This document shows, one piece after another, positions 27,201-34,017 of a stretch of DNA of 64,000 bases. This stretch comes from Culex pipiens pallens. Lineage: Eukaryota > Arthropoda > Insecta > Diptera > Culicidae. Each line of letters starts with the position of its first letter. Positions within the stretch are counted from its first letter, which is position 1. The stretch spans positions 93,892,221-93,956,220 of the forward strand of contig NC_068938.1 in assembly GCF_016801865.2 (NCBI RefSeq). Direction: 5' to 3'. The notes under the pieces are model-generated. The model was not told the origin of the DNA. It saw only the letters and a list, made by a program, of their open reading frames with translations, and searched no databases. A program made the translations under genes and the position numbers.

Positions 27201-30200
27201 TTTTATATTTGTATAATGACAATTATGCTCTAATGCAGGCCTGCCCAACTCTCCTGGCTCAATTTTCAAATTTTTCGTCAAAATAACAATTGTTAATTTT
27301 TTCATGGTTTATTTGATGGTATCGATTCTTTGAAGACAGGTGAACATAAATTTGCCAAAATTTTGAAAAAATATTTATGCAAGTCGTTTAATCTACATTT
27401 TATGTCAAAAATCAATCCGGCCCGCGGACCATGAAAAAATGAACAATTGTTATTTTGTCGATCAAAAATGTGAAAATTGAACCAAAAAGGTTGGGCAGGC
27501 CTGTTCAATCTGAACTAGATATCAAATATGCTAGCGACTGTCACCATTGCAAAACGCAAAATGCTATTATAACGTAACTAATTTCCCCCTTTCCGTTCTC
27601 ATCTCCATTTTCCGTCCACAGAAGTACACGGCGGCAACTTGGTCAAGCGAAGTCTGAAAAACACAGTTCCCTGCTTCGAGGATGGACGATTTTACAGGTC
27701 AGTGTGCTATTGGTGTCACTTTCCGCTCGGAAATGCAGTGCACACCACATTTGATAAGGAAAATCGTCGGTTGAAATGCCATGCCATCATGAATCGCCAT
27801 CATCAAATCGAGCTCACGCCACAATTACCCACGCTAATGAAGCAATAATTCGTTCAATCATTATTTCAATTAACTCGCCAATTTTATTCACACTTGAAAT
27901 TTTCTCTTATTTCTTTTTCTCATTTTTCCTCGATAATTTCCAATAAATCGTCTCTCACCCTTCCTCCCCGCTCCGCCCAGGAATCCGGAGCGGCCAATTC
28001 ACAAGATGTGGACCAACACGGAGTGCGCCAAGTACTATCTCTGTCTGGACGGCGAGGTGTTCGAGTTCAAGTGCTCGGTTGGGCTGCTGTTTGACGTGAC
28101 CCGCCAGATCTGCGACTTCAAGCAGAACGTGGACAACTGCGACATCACCGCAGGTGGGTGGTGAATGTAGATATTGTTTACTATATTAAGCTCTATTGAC
28201 TTTTTTTTTGTTTTACATACGAATACTTACCTCATTATAAAAATCTGTATCTTGAGATGGAAATTTCTGATCGATTTGGTGATTTTGGTAATGTTGTAGA
28301 TTTTAGTTAGAACTATTCAGAAAAAAAATAGTTGCAGTCTAAGGATTACCCATTTCATTATTTAAAGGTAATTTTTCTCTAAAAGTTGGATTCCCAAAAA
28401 ACATATTTTTAATTAAAGAATTTTTTTGATGGATTTTACCTAAGGTTATTACGGAACTCAAAAAAGACATATTTTGAGCCATACTGCATAATGGTGCAAA
28501 ATGAACAAGAAATAAAATTTTGAAAAAATGTGACATAGAACAATATTTTTTCGGAGAAATAATAAAATATTTTATCGAACAAATTAAAATTAAATTTTTT
28601 AAAGCAAATTTGCAATCAGTTTCTAAGATACAGACTCACAAAGAATTCGAATTGATGAAAATAAGTTTTTTTTAAGTAGCTGACGATATCTCGAAAACTA
28701 TTGATTCGGTTTTAAATTTTCAAAATTAAACTTTTGTGAAATTGTCTGATCTTTTCAATCAAAATAATTTCAAAATTAAAAAATATTTATCTCGCATGTT
28801 TTTGCAAAAGGTCCTATGTACATTAGAGACCAATGGCGTATTGGTTGTTTTGAAAAAGTAATCTAGAAAAATGAATATGAAAAACTATCAATTTTTAAGA
28901 CCTTTTAAAAAGTTGGCCTTTTAACCTTTTAATGTTTAAAGCTATTTTTATTGAAAGAATAAGAAAATTTCATGAAAATTTTACATATTTTAATATTGAA
29001 AATCGAATTTTCTCAGCTTTTCAAACAACACAACAACAAAGAAGCTTTTTTGTGTCATTGGTTCTATCATACAAATCTTCATACAATTTTGACAGCTTTC
29101 CATAAACAAATGGTACGTTAATATTCAATAATCTGTAACTTTTGAGTGAATTTTCTGATCAATTTAGTGGCTTCTGCAAAGTTGTAGGTATTATTGAGGA
29201 CTATTGAGAAAAATAGGTACACGGAAAAAAATGCCGATTTTTGAATTATAATTTTTTCACAAAAACTCAATTTCCCAAAAAAACGTATTTTTTACATGTT
29301 TTAGGGGACAAAAAAGCGCAACTTTTGAGCTATAGAGAGGTATGGTAAAAAAATCTGTTTTTGAATTTTTGAAAAAATAGTGATTTTTGGGAAAAAATAA
29401 AAATTTACACACAGTTTTTTCTACCTATTTTTTTATGTAAAATTTAATTTGCAATCGAAAAATATTTTACAGATTTTTTGATATAGGGCCTCATTTTCAA
29501 GATATAGCCATCGAAAGTTTGTTGTTGTTGTTGATTTTATTAGGGGAACTTTAACCCTATGGTCATTCGCTCCCGTTGGTAAAAATTAAATCGAAAGTTT
29601 GAATTCAGCGAAATATTCGCGGTTTTTCTATTGATGAAAATAGTTACCATGAGTGACCATTTCTAAAAAAATTTTTTTTTATGTTCAGAAAATTGTCTAT
29701 GGTCCTAACCAGGTCCCAGTACCGAAAAGGACCTAATAAAAATAATGTTATGAAAAAACAAAAACAAAAAAAATTGTCTATAAAATTGTCTAAGACATTA
29801 GAGATTAGGGAGCATTCTTTCATTATATCGAGTGCGGCACTAGAGTTTCAGTTCCAAGATGGCGGAGAAACTCGTGCGGAATTAGCGCGAGTTTTATCAA
29901 AGAAACACTTTGACAGCTCTGAGTGCGGCACTCAGTGTGGAACTAGGCATCAAACGAACGTACCATAAGTCTCACCCAAACAACCCACCATTTTCTTATG
30001 TCGATATCTCAGCAACTAATGGTCCGATTTTCAATGTTAAAACATGAAACATTCGTGAAATTTTCCAATCTTTACGAAAACAATATTTTGAATTTTTTTT
30101 AAATCAAGAGGGCGTAATATTGAATGTATTTTAAAAATTTGATCAATTTTCTCCCTTTTTCCAGAGGCCCGCGTCCCCAAACCCCTGCTGGATGCCGCCC

Positions 30201-33200
30201 AGTGCGAGGAGCGATCGCAGCTCGGTTGCGGCGACGGCACCTGCCTTCCGAACGAGTACTTTTGCGACGGTTCCGTAGACTGCGCGGACGGTTCGGACGA
30301 GGGCTGGTGCGACGTCGAAAATGACCCGAACGCAGCGGATCCGTGCGATTTGTCCGTGTGCGAACTTCCGGACTGTTTCTGCTCCAAGGATGGAACCATC
30401 ATTCCGTCCCGACTGGAGCGCACTCAAACGCCGCAGATGATCGTGCTGACCTTTGACGACGCGATTAACTTCGAGAATTGGGAGCTTTACACGCAGAAGA
30501 TCTTCACGCCGGGTCGGAAGAACCCGAACGGATGTCCGATCAGGGCCACGTTCTTCATCTCGCATCAGTACACGAATTACGCCCACGTCCAGAAGATGTG
30601 GAACGATGGCCACGAGATTGCGATCCACTCGATCACGCACCGAGGTCCGGAAGAGTGGTGGTCACGGAACGCAACCATCGAGGACTGGTTCGACGAAATG
30701 GTTGGCCAGGCGAACATCATCAACCGATTCTCGAACGTGCGCATGGAGGAACTGCGCGGGATGCGGGTTCCGTTTCTGCGAGTCGGCTGGAACCGGCAGT
30801 TTCTCATGATGAAGGAGTTTGGCTTCGTGTACGACTCTTCGATGGTGGCCCCACACTCGAATCCGCCCCTTTGGCCGTACACGCTGGACTACAAGATGCC
30901 ACACGCGTGCAATGGGAACAACCAGTTCTGTCCATCGCGGAGCTATCCGGGCATCTGGGAGATGGTGATGAACCAGCTGGAGGCGGGCGATTACACGTGC
31001 GGCATGGTGGACACGTGCCCGCCGCACATGAACGGTGACGACGTGTACAAAATGTTTGTGCACAACTTCAAGCGGCACTACCACACGAACCGGGCCCCGT
31101 ACGGGCTGTACTTCCACTCGACCTGGTTCCGCAAGCAGGAATATTTGGATGCGTTTTTGGTAAGTGGCTTGTATCTTTGTAATTTGTAACATAATTGTAC
31201 GGTGAAATGCCGGTAGATCGGGGTTCAAATTCCGGCTCGGACACCAACACAACTGGTGATCTTTCCCCTTCTGGATTCGATTGCTTAGTAAAGGGAAGGT
31301 GTATCATCACAAGCCTGGATCTTTAGGGAAGGCGACCTATGGTATGTAAACATGTTAACATTGAGTTAAGAAACGAAAAATGGCAGAGTTTTTAAATCCT
31401 GTTTAGTGTTTTTATCGTTGAAAAATACGTTTTTTTCGGAATTCTGAGTAGTTATTAGGATGTCGCAAAATAGAAATTATGATCAAAAATGCATTCAATT
31501 TGATCTTTTTGGCCAGTAAGTGGCATAAATTTTTGTGCTTACTCGAGGCGATGCTGTTGCTGGTAAGTTTATAGCCTAAATAGTATTTATGGAGCTTTAA
31601 TCGAGCATCAAACTCTCCATATGACGAAGATAGGTGTTTGATTAGAAAGGGTATATTTCCCCTATTTGAAAAATATGTCTTTTTTGCATTTTCAAAAATT
31701 AAAGGGGCCGTACCGCCACTCCGTCACGAGACGACAACAACTGCAAATGTCATATGCCTGGACCGGTTGAGCTGGAACTTTCCCGCCATTTTGATTTCCA
31801 GTTTTCGTAGCACCGCTTCCATTACTTACTTTACTTTATCAGCAACAGGTCTACGCTGAACTAATCGATGATTTCCAGGAGTCGCCCACAATGTTGGCCG
31901 CTCTTGCATCTTCGTTTACTGCACACAGCCAACGTGTACGAGGCCTTCTACGAAACCGATGACCCCGTCCAGATTCGCTGCTGAATATCGTTTTAGCCGT
32001 CCGCTCGTCCGACATTCTGGCTACATGTCCAGCCCACTTCAGTCTGTCATGCTTGATGACTTTTACGATATCAGCATGTTTGTAGTCTTGGTACAACTCG
32101 AAGTTCATGCGCCTGCGCCACCGGTCTCCTACTTGCTTGCCGCCGAAGATAGAACGCAGGATTCTCCCCTCGAAGACCCCAAGTGCTCTCTGGTCAGCCT
32201 CCTTTAGCGTCCACGACTCGTGACCGTAAAGAGCTACATGGAGTATCAAGGTCCTGTTCAGCGTGATTTTCGTAGGCGTCCTTAGGCTGCGGGATCTTAG
32301 CTGGCTACGAAGACCGTAGAAGGCCCTGTTTGCAGCACTAATCCGCCGTTTCACTTCGCTCTACCAGCAACCAGATACTTGGTCTTGGCAGTGTTGATGC
32401 CTCCTCGTCCACTGAACGACGGTTGATACCAATGATGTCGATGTCGTCAGCGTATCCAAGCAGCATGTGCGGTTTGGTGATGAGTGTTTCGTTTCTTTGC
32501 ACGCCTGCCCTTCGAGCAGCACCCTCCAACTCTATGATGAACAGTAAGTTCGAGAGAGCATCGCCCCGCTTCAATCCATCCAACGTAACGATTCAGATGT
32601 CTCGTTAGCTATTCGCACGCTTGAGCGTTGCACGAATCAGTCTTATTAGCTTCGCCGGAAAGCCGTGTTCTAGCATAATTTTCCAAAGTTCGTTTCTTTT
32701 GACTGAATCGTACGCCACCTTGAAGTCGAGGAACAAATGGTGTGTTTGCAGGTTGTACTCCCGGAACTTGTCGAGGATTTGTCGCAGAGTGAACATCTGG
32801 TCCGTCGTTAACCGACCCGCTCGAAAACCGCACTGGTATTCGCCGACAAAGGTCTCGGTCAATGATCTCAGCTTGCTCCACAGGATTCGGGATAGTACTT
32901 TGTACGCTGAGTTGAGGATTGTGATGCCTCGATAGTTGGCACAATCGAGTCTTTGCCCCTTCTTGTAGATTGGTGTGATGAGCCCCCGTCTAACCAGTCG
33001 GTCGGAAGCTGTTCTTCGCACCAAATTCACTGGACGATTTGGTGCAGAATCTCGATCATCCGCGCGCTCCCGTGCTTGAAAAGTTCAGGCGGAAGTCCGT
33101 CCTTTCCCGCGTTCTTGAGGCTTTTTCACGTCCTCCAACTAAGGCAGGTCCACAGCTATTCCATCATCCTCAACGTTTATCCTGTCCTCGACGACACCCT

Positions 33201-33632
33201 CTCGCATCTCCACCTGGCCGCTACCGCTGTCTAGTACAAGAAGCGAACCGCACTAATTTATCTTACAAAGCTAAAAAAAAATAAATAAAAAAAAAATATG
33301 TTCATCAAATTTAGTTATTTTTTAGTAATTTCAAATCTGTGTTCTCCCCGCAGCGCTTCCTGGACGACATGCAGAAGCACCCGGACGTGTACTTTGTCAC
33401 CAACTACCAGGCAGTGGAGTGGATCCGCCAGCCCACCCCGCTCAACCAGCTGGGCCACTTTGAGCCGTGGCAGTGCGCACCCAAGCAGCTCGATCCGAAC
33501 GAGGTGGCGTGCAATTTGCCGCGGACGTGCAAACTCCACAGCCGCGTGCTGCAGCAGGACCGGTATCTGTTCACCTGCAACGAGTGTCCCGCCCAGTATC
33601 CCTGGATCCGGAACGAGTTCGGGTTGGATTGA
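173..33632 (+). CDS. Chitin deacetylase with CBM14, LDLa and polysaccharide deacetylase domains (five coding exons)
   Basis: Joined exons 173-227, 27622-27697, 27981-28153, 30165-31159 and 33354-33632 give 1578 nt, 525 residues plus stop, with every intron GT-AG and all phases compatible. Domains in order: signal peptide (about 1-17), a six-cysteine CBM14 chitin-binding domain (Cys 36, 59, 65, 75, 88, 97), an LDL-receptor class A module (Cys 115, 123, 128, 135, 141, 150), then a carbohydrate esterase family 4 domain with the TFDD motif at 197-200, HSITH at 256-260, RVPF and a LYFHSTWF segment. Family knowledge: such secreted enzymes remove acetyl groups from chitin in cuticle or tracheal matrix, with the Asp and two His binding the metal; here that predicts D200, H256 and H260. 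The architecture and a fully kept catalytic set fit the CDA1/2/3 type; by remembered similarity I lean to the CDA3-like group rather than serpentine or vermiform, but that needs a tree. Intron 1 is 27.4 kb and contains another gene. Confidence 0.9.
228..960. other. Start of deacetylase intron 1, nothing recognised
   Basis: AT-rich intron sequence with no gene or clear repeat boundary. Confidence 0.5.
973..1388 (-). mobile_element. Two-headed tRNA-derived SINE, full length
   Basis: 416 bp flanked by a perfect 12-bp duplication TTTTATTTTAGT (961-972 and 1389-1400). On the - strand it starts GCCGGGACCGTGGTGTAGG (A box), has a B box GGGTTCGATCC, then an unrelated link. A second tRNA-like unit with B box AGTTCGAATCCC follows, and the tail is ATTTGATTTGATTT. 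The design, two tRNA-related units in one SINE, resembles the Twin family reported from Culex pipiens; family identity was not tested. Confidence 0.85.
1401..2472. other. Intron sequence, possible unclassified repeat
   Basis: AT-rich. The segment around 1855-2240 (ACCGCACAGTGGGCGAAATG onward) has the feel of an old interspersed repeat, but no ends are visible. Confidence 0.35.
2473..3399. mobile_element. MITE-like element, 927 bp, with internal repeats of its terminus
   Basis: The left end TAGGGTAGAGTAGTCATCAA and the complement of the right end (TAGGGTAGGGTAGTCATCAA) differ at one base, and both continue ATGAGACAC. Inside, TGTCTCATTGTTCCC or its complement recurs near 2510, 2830, 2865, 3165, 3187 and 3220. 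There is no transposase. The element contains AT-rich filler only. Confidence 0.75.
3400..5500. other. Intron sequence upstream of the lipocalin gene
   Basis: No gene is supported. The 133-codon frame at 4373-4774 has no recognisable domain and no coding bias, and I treat it as chance. Confidence 0.45.
5510..5545 (+). promoter_or_regulatory. Possible TATA promoter of the lipocalin gene
   Basis: TATAAATTG begins at about 5510, roughly 45 bases before the lipocalin ATG, and TTCACACAG lies about 30 bases downstream of it, where an initiator would be. This would give a 5' leader of only about 10-15 bases, so an upstream start with a leader exon is also possible. Confidence 0.35.
5555..6210 (+). 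CDS. Secreted lipocalin, apolipoprotein D-like, nested in the chitin deacetylase intron
   Basis: Two exons, 5555-5912 and 5969-6210, are joined across a 56-bp intron (GTGAGT...TTTTGCAG) and encode 199 residues. The ATG at 5555 is followed by a clean signal peptide (about 22 residues, ending VTVNA). The mature part has the lipocalin signature GKWYELQRFE, a second motif around NYWVIDTDYEHFSIVW, the closing Arg in WFLSRTRR, and cysteines spaced for two disulfides. The best fit is the ApoD/Lazarillo group, extracellular carriers of small hydrophobic ligands such as lipids. The gene lies wholly inside intron 1 of the chitin deacetylase on the same strand, so it needs its own promoter. The ligand cannot be told from sequence. 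Confidence 0.9.
6211..8111. other. Lipocalin 3' flank and intron sequence
   Basis: AATATAATAG at about 6245 may serve as a weak polyadenylation signal for the lipocalin. Beyond it, no gene or bounded repeat was found. Confidence 0.4.
8112..9573. repeat. Abundant mosquito repeat with CCACCTTAAGGTGG start, interrupted by a retroelement
   Basis: It begins AATCCACCTTAAGGTGGCTG then GTGCCTTCCTCA and ends TCCTCAGGAAGGCAAAAA, so TGCCTTCCT/AGGAAGGCA forms short terminal inverted repeats. The body contains ACTCGTTGGAAAGGTC, CAACGATGGGTC and ACACTTAAGTGC units. The retroelement at 8335-9182 sits within it. Confidence 0.6.
8335..9182 (+). mobile_element. Probable truncated non-LTR retroelement with 20-bp target duplication
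   Basis: The 848-bp segment is flanked by ATAATTTTTAA(T/C)AGAGTTGT at 8315-8334 and 9183-9202 (one mismatch). It ends in a (CAAAT)n tail at about 9159-9181. A long target duplication plus a short tandem tail is the hallmark of target-primed reverse transcription. No ORF is recognisable, so it is either a 3' UTR piece of a LINE or a non-coding retroposon. It interrupts the repeat described at 8112. Confidence 0.65.
9574..10250. other. Intron sequence, nothing recognised
   Basis: Homopolymer-rich and non-coding in all frames. Confidence 0.45.
10251..10409 (+). repeat. Two-headed SINE, 5' half only
   Basis: Begins AGCCGGGACCCGTTGTGTAG and has the B box GGTTCGATCCC and the GAGACGAGATTTGTCTGATC link. 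It breaks off after TTGGCCCCGATCTAACC. The second tRNA unit is absent here; a separate 3' half lies at 11055-11260. Confidence 0.75.
10570..10650 (-). repeat. tRNA-like SINE head
   Basis: On the - strand, TGGCGCGGTGGTAGCG (A box) and GGTTCGATCCTCG (B box) are spaced as in a tRNA, but the stems do not fold well enough for a functional tRNA. The body of the SINE is not delimited. Confidence 0.45.
10862..11040. mobile_element. 179-bp MITE with 25-bp inverted ends
   Basis: The left end AGAGACCCTAAATAGGGAGA and the complement of the right end (AGAGATCCTAAAAGGGAGAC) align with one substitution and one base gap and continue into CTGGTC. The element lies between the two SINE halves. Confidence 0.75.
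11055..11260 (+). repeat. Two-headed SINE, 3' half only
   Basis: Starts in the second tRNA-like unit (CCTGTCTCGGTGAATTCGCTG), contains AGTTCGAACCCCGGGG, and ends GAGCGAAAAATTTGATTTTT. Orientation matches the 5' half at 10251. The two may be one copy split by later insertions, including the MITE at 10862-11040. Confidence 0.75.
11261..13796. other. Intron sequence with a TA-rich tract
   Basis: CTATCTATCTATATATATAT at 11300 followed by AAAATTTCGACG recalls the 5' end of some insect Helitrons, but no CTRR-hairpin 3' end was found. The rest is unassigned, including a locally GC-rich patch at 12590-12960. Confidence 0.35.
13797..16150 (+). pseudogene. Truncated, intronless copy of the U5 snRNP helicase Brr2
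   Basis: Translation across three frames gives a continuous match to the C-terminal half of Brr2 (SNRNP200), the Ski2-like helicase that unwinds U4/U6. It runs from the first Sec63 region (VPIPIKES, NVLLQAYISQLKLE) through the linker (PPTELLDLQPLP) into the second helicase cassette (SRRWKQRK, GPVLEVVCSRMRYISSQ, QMVGRANRPL, ENKQDAVDYLT). There are frameshifts near 14100 and 14630, several internal deletions, and a TAG at 15964-15966 where Trp is expected; homology continues to about 16150. The Walker A region is missing and the DEAD-box-equivalent motif reads DELQ. The reading frame from 14602 to 15966 is nevertheless open for 454 codons. No introns are present, so it looks like a retrocopy fragment. 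It may be transcribed but cannot be an active helicase. Confidence 0.85.
16262..16456 (-). repeat. 3' LTR of the non-autonomous element
   Basis: This is 195 bp and identical to the copy at 21222-21416. On the - strand it contains AATAAAAG, usable as the polyadenylation signal. The polypurine tract lies just upstream in element sense, at about 16457-16470. Confidence 0.9.
16457..18300. other. Interior of the LTR element, first part: no genes
   Basis: AT-rich sequence with stop codons in every frame; only short chance reading frames are present. The stretch 17800-18080 is locally GC-richer but also non-coding. I see no relict gag or pol domain. Confidence 0.6.
18305..18645 (-). repeat. Diverged SINE-like sequence inside the LTR element
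   Basis: The layout matches the two-headed tRNA SINE found elsewhere in the window (for example 41919-42323): a block like GATTTGATCTGACGATCTTT with tRNA B-box character, then a GGGAGACGACT link, then a second tRNA-like block near 18585-18640. Identity is much lower than among the other copies, so this is an old copy or a related family. Confidence 0.5.
18860..19240. repeat. Degenerate repeats of a CACAAGCC-TCTC-CACCAGG unit inside the LTR element
   Basis: Segments such as ACAAGCCATCTCTCCACCAGG recur about every 40-60 bases with variants (CCCCCAGG, CTTCACCAGG) between 18870 and 19240. They lead straight into the regular minisatellite. The unit is not a whole number of codons and nothing indicates coding. 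Confidence 0.6.
19243..19672. repeat. 18-bp minisatellite, about 23 copies
   Basis: The unit CCGGCACTAAGCCAACCC repeats head to tail with small variants (AACC/ATCC, CCCC/CTCC/CCTC). The last units change to TTCGACACTAAGCCATCC. Because 18 is divisible by three, several frames on both strands stay open as periodic peptides (GTKPTP on +, GWLSAG and VGLVPG on -). These are by-products of the repeat, not evidence of a protein. Confidence 0.9.
19690..20020 (+). pseudogene. C-terminal fragment of a non-LTR retrotransposon ORF2
   Basis: The + frame reads AIRFVHNLRRRDTT, then LRICSFIRQADYDNLPDYI, then RCFIIPRHTTSSGKSVLV and ATCWNSLPIDST before a stop at about 20020. A basic IRF-NLRRRD block followed by an I/L-PRH block and a terminal W/LWNSLP is the usual C-terminus of CR1/Jockey-type reverse transcriptase proteins. 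The polymerase domain itself is missing. It sits antisense to the LTR element and is part of its cargo. Confidence 0.7.
20480..20845 (-). mobile_element. Two-headed tRNA SINE inserted in the LTR element
   Basis: A copy of the same SINE as at 973-1388, head at 20845 and tail at 20480. It is flanked by a 9-bp target duplication CCTCTGACC (20471-20479 and 20846-20854). This proves a discrete insertion into the interior of the LTR element rather than a shared ancestral segment. Confidence 0.8.
21222..21416 (-). repeat. 5' LTR of the non-autonomous element
   Basis: This is 195 bp. The adjoining bases at about 21208-21221 read on the - strand as TTGGCGACGAGGAG, a primer-binding site whose TGG would pair with a tRNA CCA end. 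The tRNA identity is not determined. Confidence 0.9.
21573..23140 (-). pseudogene. Unidentified gene fragments, helix-rich protein, - strand
   Basis: Several adjoining - strand frames look protein-coding in base composition and helix pattern: about 23000-22797 (with NSTLQLLCDKVLEMHV), 22614-22276 (with APLEFINLMMLRSTEF), about 22165-22010 (with LPEALWMNLMVVMIG) and 21944-21573. They are separated by frame changes and stops, and one short gap at about 21990-21935 resembles an intron. I do not recognise the family; a HEAT-repeat transport receptor is only a guess. The frame changes indicate a decayed copy, but assembly errors could mimic this. Confidence 0.45.
23245..23775 (-). pseudogene. Mediator subunit 14 fragment
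   Basis: The - strand encodes RRVSLSEDDNSPSPIKM, matching the conserved start of the Ser/Pro-rich region of MED14. A long Pro/Ser-rich stretch follows (SPRDPSLRFTARLTPPSGS, PSPIAHLPGPTNMPYMDG), then, after a frame change, the conserved NWPGS. MED14 is the scaffold that joins the Mediator head and middle modules. The flanks do not continue into MED14, and the frame is broken at about 23310 and 23680. A donor-like GTGAGT (about 23240) and an acceptor-like CTTTCAG (about 23176) on this strand suggest a genomic rather than retrotransposed origin. Confidence 0.7.
23790..24912. other. GC-rich flank of the pseudogene patchwork, origin unclear
   Basis: The part 23800-24500 has coding-like composition and long overlapping frames on both strands, but I could not match any. 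It may be further broken gene sequence related to the - strand fragments. After 24520 the composition returns to AT-rich. Confidence 0.35.
24913..25161. mobile_element. MITE of the GGGTCCTAAA family, copy 1
   Basis: Starts GGGTCCTGAAAT and ends CTTTAGATCCC, flanked by CATT on both sides (24909-24912, 25162-25165). It shares GAGTACAATGACCCTTTGTA with copies at 38909 and 61950. Confidence 0.7.
25166..27234. other. AT-rich end of deacetylase intron 1, nothing recognised
   Basis: Very AT-rich with no bounded repeat. The 102-codon frame at 25320-25628 is low-complexity and probably chance. Confidence 0.45.
27235..27503. mobile_element. MITE with GCAGGCCTGCCCAAC ends
   Basis: Left GCAGGCCTGCCCAAC and right GTTGGGCAGGCCTG are inverted, and the match extends inward through AATTTTCAAATTTTT and AACAATTGTT with gaps. 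269 bp, AT-rich, no coding. The termini suggest a hAT-like origin (inference). Confidence 0.65.
27622..28153 (+). CDS. Chitin deacetylase exons 2 and 3: chitin-binding domain
   Basis: Exon 2 (27622-27697) starts after CCACAG and ends before GTCAGT. Exon 3 (27981-28153) starts after CGCCCAG and ends before GTGGGT. Together they encode the mature N-terminus and the whole peritrophin-A/CBM14 domain. The spacing of its six cysteines and the aromatic YYLC segment are diagnostic. The intervening intron (27698-27980) shows nothing except a pyrimidine-rich tail. Confidence 0.85.
28154..30164. other. Deacetylase intron 3
   Basis: AT-rich, with repeat fragments including the short LINE at 29521-29589 and the foldback-family piece at 29985-30130. 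No gene. Confidence 0.5.
29521..29589 (-). mobile_element. 69-bp dead-on-arrival LINE fragment
   Basis: Flanked by ATCGAAAGTTT (29510-29520 and 29590-29600). On the - strand it ends TAATAAAATCAACAACAACA, the 3' tail of a LINE whose rest was lost on insertion. The related motif around AACCAGGTCCCAGTACC at 29708 and 41880 may come from another LINE tail. Confidence 0.65.
30165..31159 (+). CDS. Chitin deacetylase exon 4: LDLa and most of the catalytic domain
   Basis: The longest exon (995 nt) begins after TTTTTCCAG and ends at a phase-0 donor, GTAAGT. It holds the LDLa module with its calcium-binding acidic cluster (DCADGSDE), a short cysteine-rich linker and about 240 residues of the deacetylase barrel, including every metal-binding motif. 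Its GC-rich codon use contrasts sharply with the AT-rich introns on both sides. Confidence 0.92.
31206..31365 (+). repeat. 5'-truncated copy of the tRNA-Thr-like SINE in deacetylase intron 4
   Basis: It shares CCGGTAGATCGGGGTTC, TCTGGATTCGATTGCTTAGT and AACATGTTAACATT with the copy at 49397, in the same orientation. It lies about 45 bases after the exon 4 donor. Confidence 0.65.
31851..33240 (-). pseudogene. Truncated non-LTR retrotransposon reverse transcriptase
   Basis: In the - strand direction: an RT block with LITPIYKKGQRLDCANYRGI and YQCGFRAGR; then a second frame with LLGYADDIDIIG, the catalytic YADD; then a third with RTLILHVALYGHESWTL and RLKWAGHVARMSDERT, typical of the region after the RT in RTE/Loner-type elements. 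At least two frame changes separate the blocks and the endonuclease end is missing. The 3' tail ends in TAAAGTAAAGTAAGTAA-like sequence at about 31838-31820. It lies antisense in intron 4 of the chitin deacetylase. Confidence 0.85.
33354..33632 (+). CDS. Chitin deacetylase exon 5: C-terminal end
   Basis: The exon follows a TTCTCCCCGCAG acceptor and ends in TGA at 33630-33632. It encodes the last 92 residues, including the VYFVTNYQAVEWIRQPT segment that closes the catalytic barrel and a four-cysteine tail (ending CNECPAQYPWIRNEFGLD) shared by insect chitin deacetylases. An AATAAA at 33955-33960 is a plausible polyadenylation signal, giving a 3' UTR of about 350 bases. Confidence 0.9.
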   Translation, partial: RFLDDMQKHPDVYFVTNYQAVEWIRQPTPLNQLGHFEPWQCAPKQLDPNEVACNLPRTCKLHSRVLQQDRYLFTCNECPAQYPWIRNEFGLD

Positions 33633-33954
33633 GAGGGAGTTGAGGCGGCTTGGAAGTAGCCGTTTTGAGACAGTATTTTTGTGACTAGTTGATAAGGATC
33701 TCGCGCATTTTTTAAGGCTTTCTTTCAAGAAAGAGAGAGGAAGAATTCGATTGTTAACGTTTTGTTAAATACATTCGTTATTTGTTGCAATATTTAACTT
33801 ATACAAAGTAGGGATAAGTTTGCTGTTAAGATGTACGTTTTAGGTGCCAAAAAGAAAGAGAAATTAATTCGTGAAGAATGTTGGCAAATCGTGAAAATGC
33901 AAAAATTCAAAACCGCAATCGTTGTGGCCTTCCCGTGATCTTCGAAAAGTAACA

Positions 33955-33960
33955 AATAAA
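33955..33960 (+). terminator. Probable polyadenylation signal of the chitin deacetylase gene
   Basis: A canonical AATAAA lies 322 bases after the stop codon and only about 60 bases before the end of the convergent LSm7 coding region. An earlier AATACA at about 33769 is a weaker alternative. Confidence 0.45.
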
Positions 33961-34017
33961 TAAGATTCCCAAAAAGCAAGAAACCCGGACTTTCCATTCC
34001 CCCTTCCCCACCCCCAT

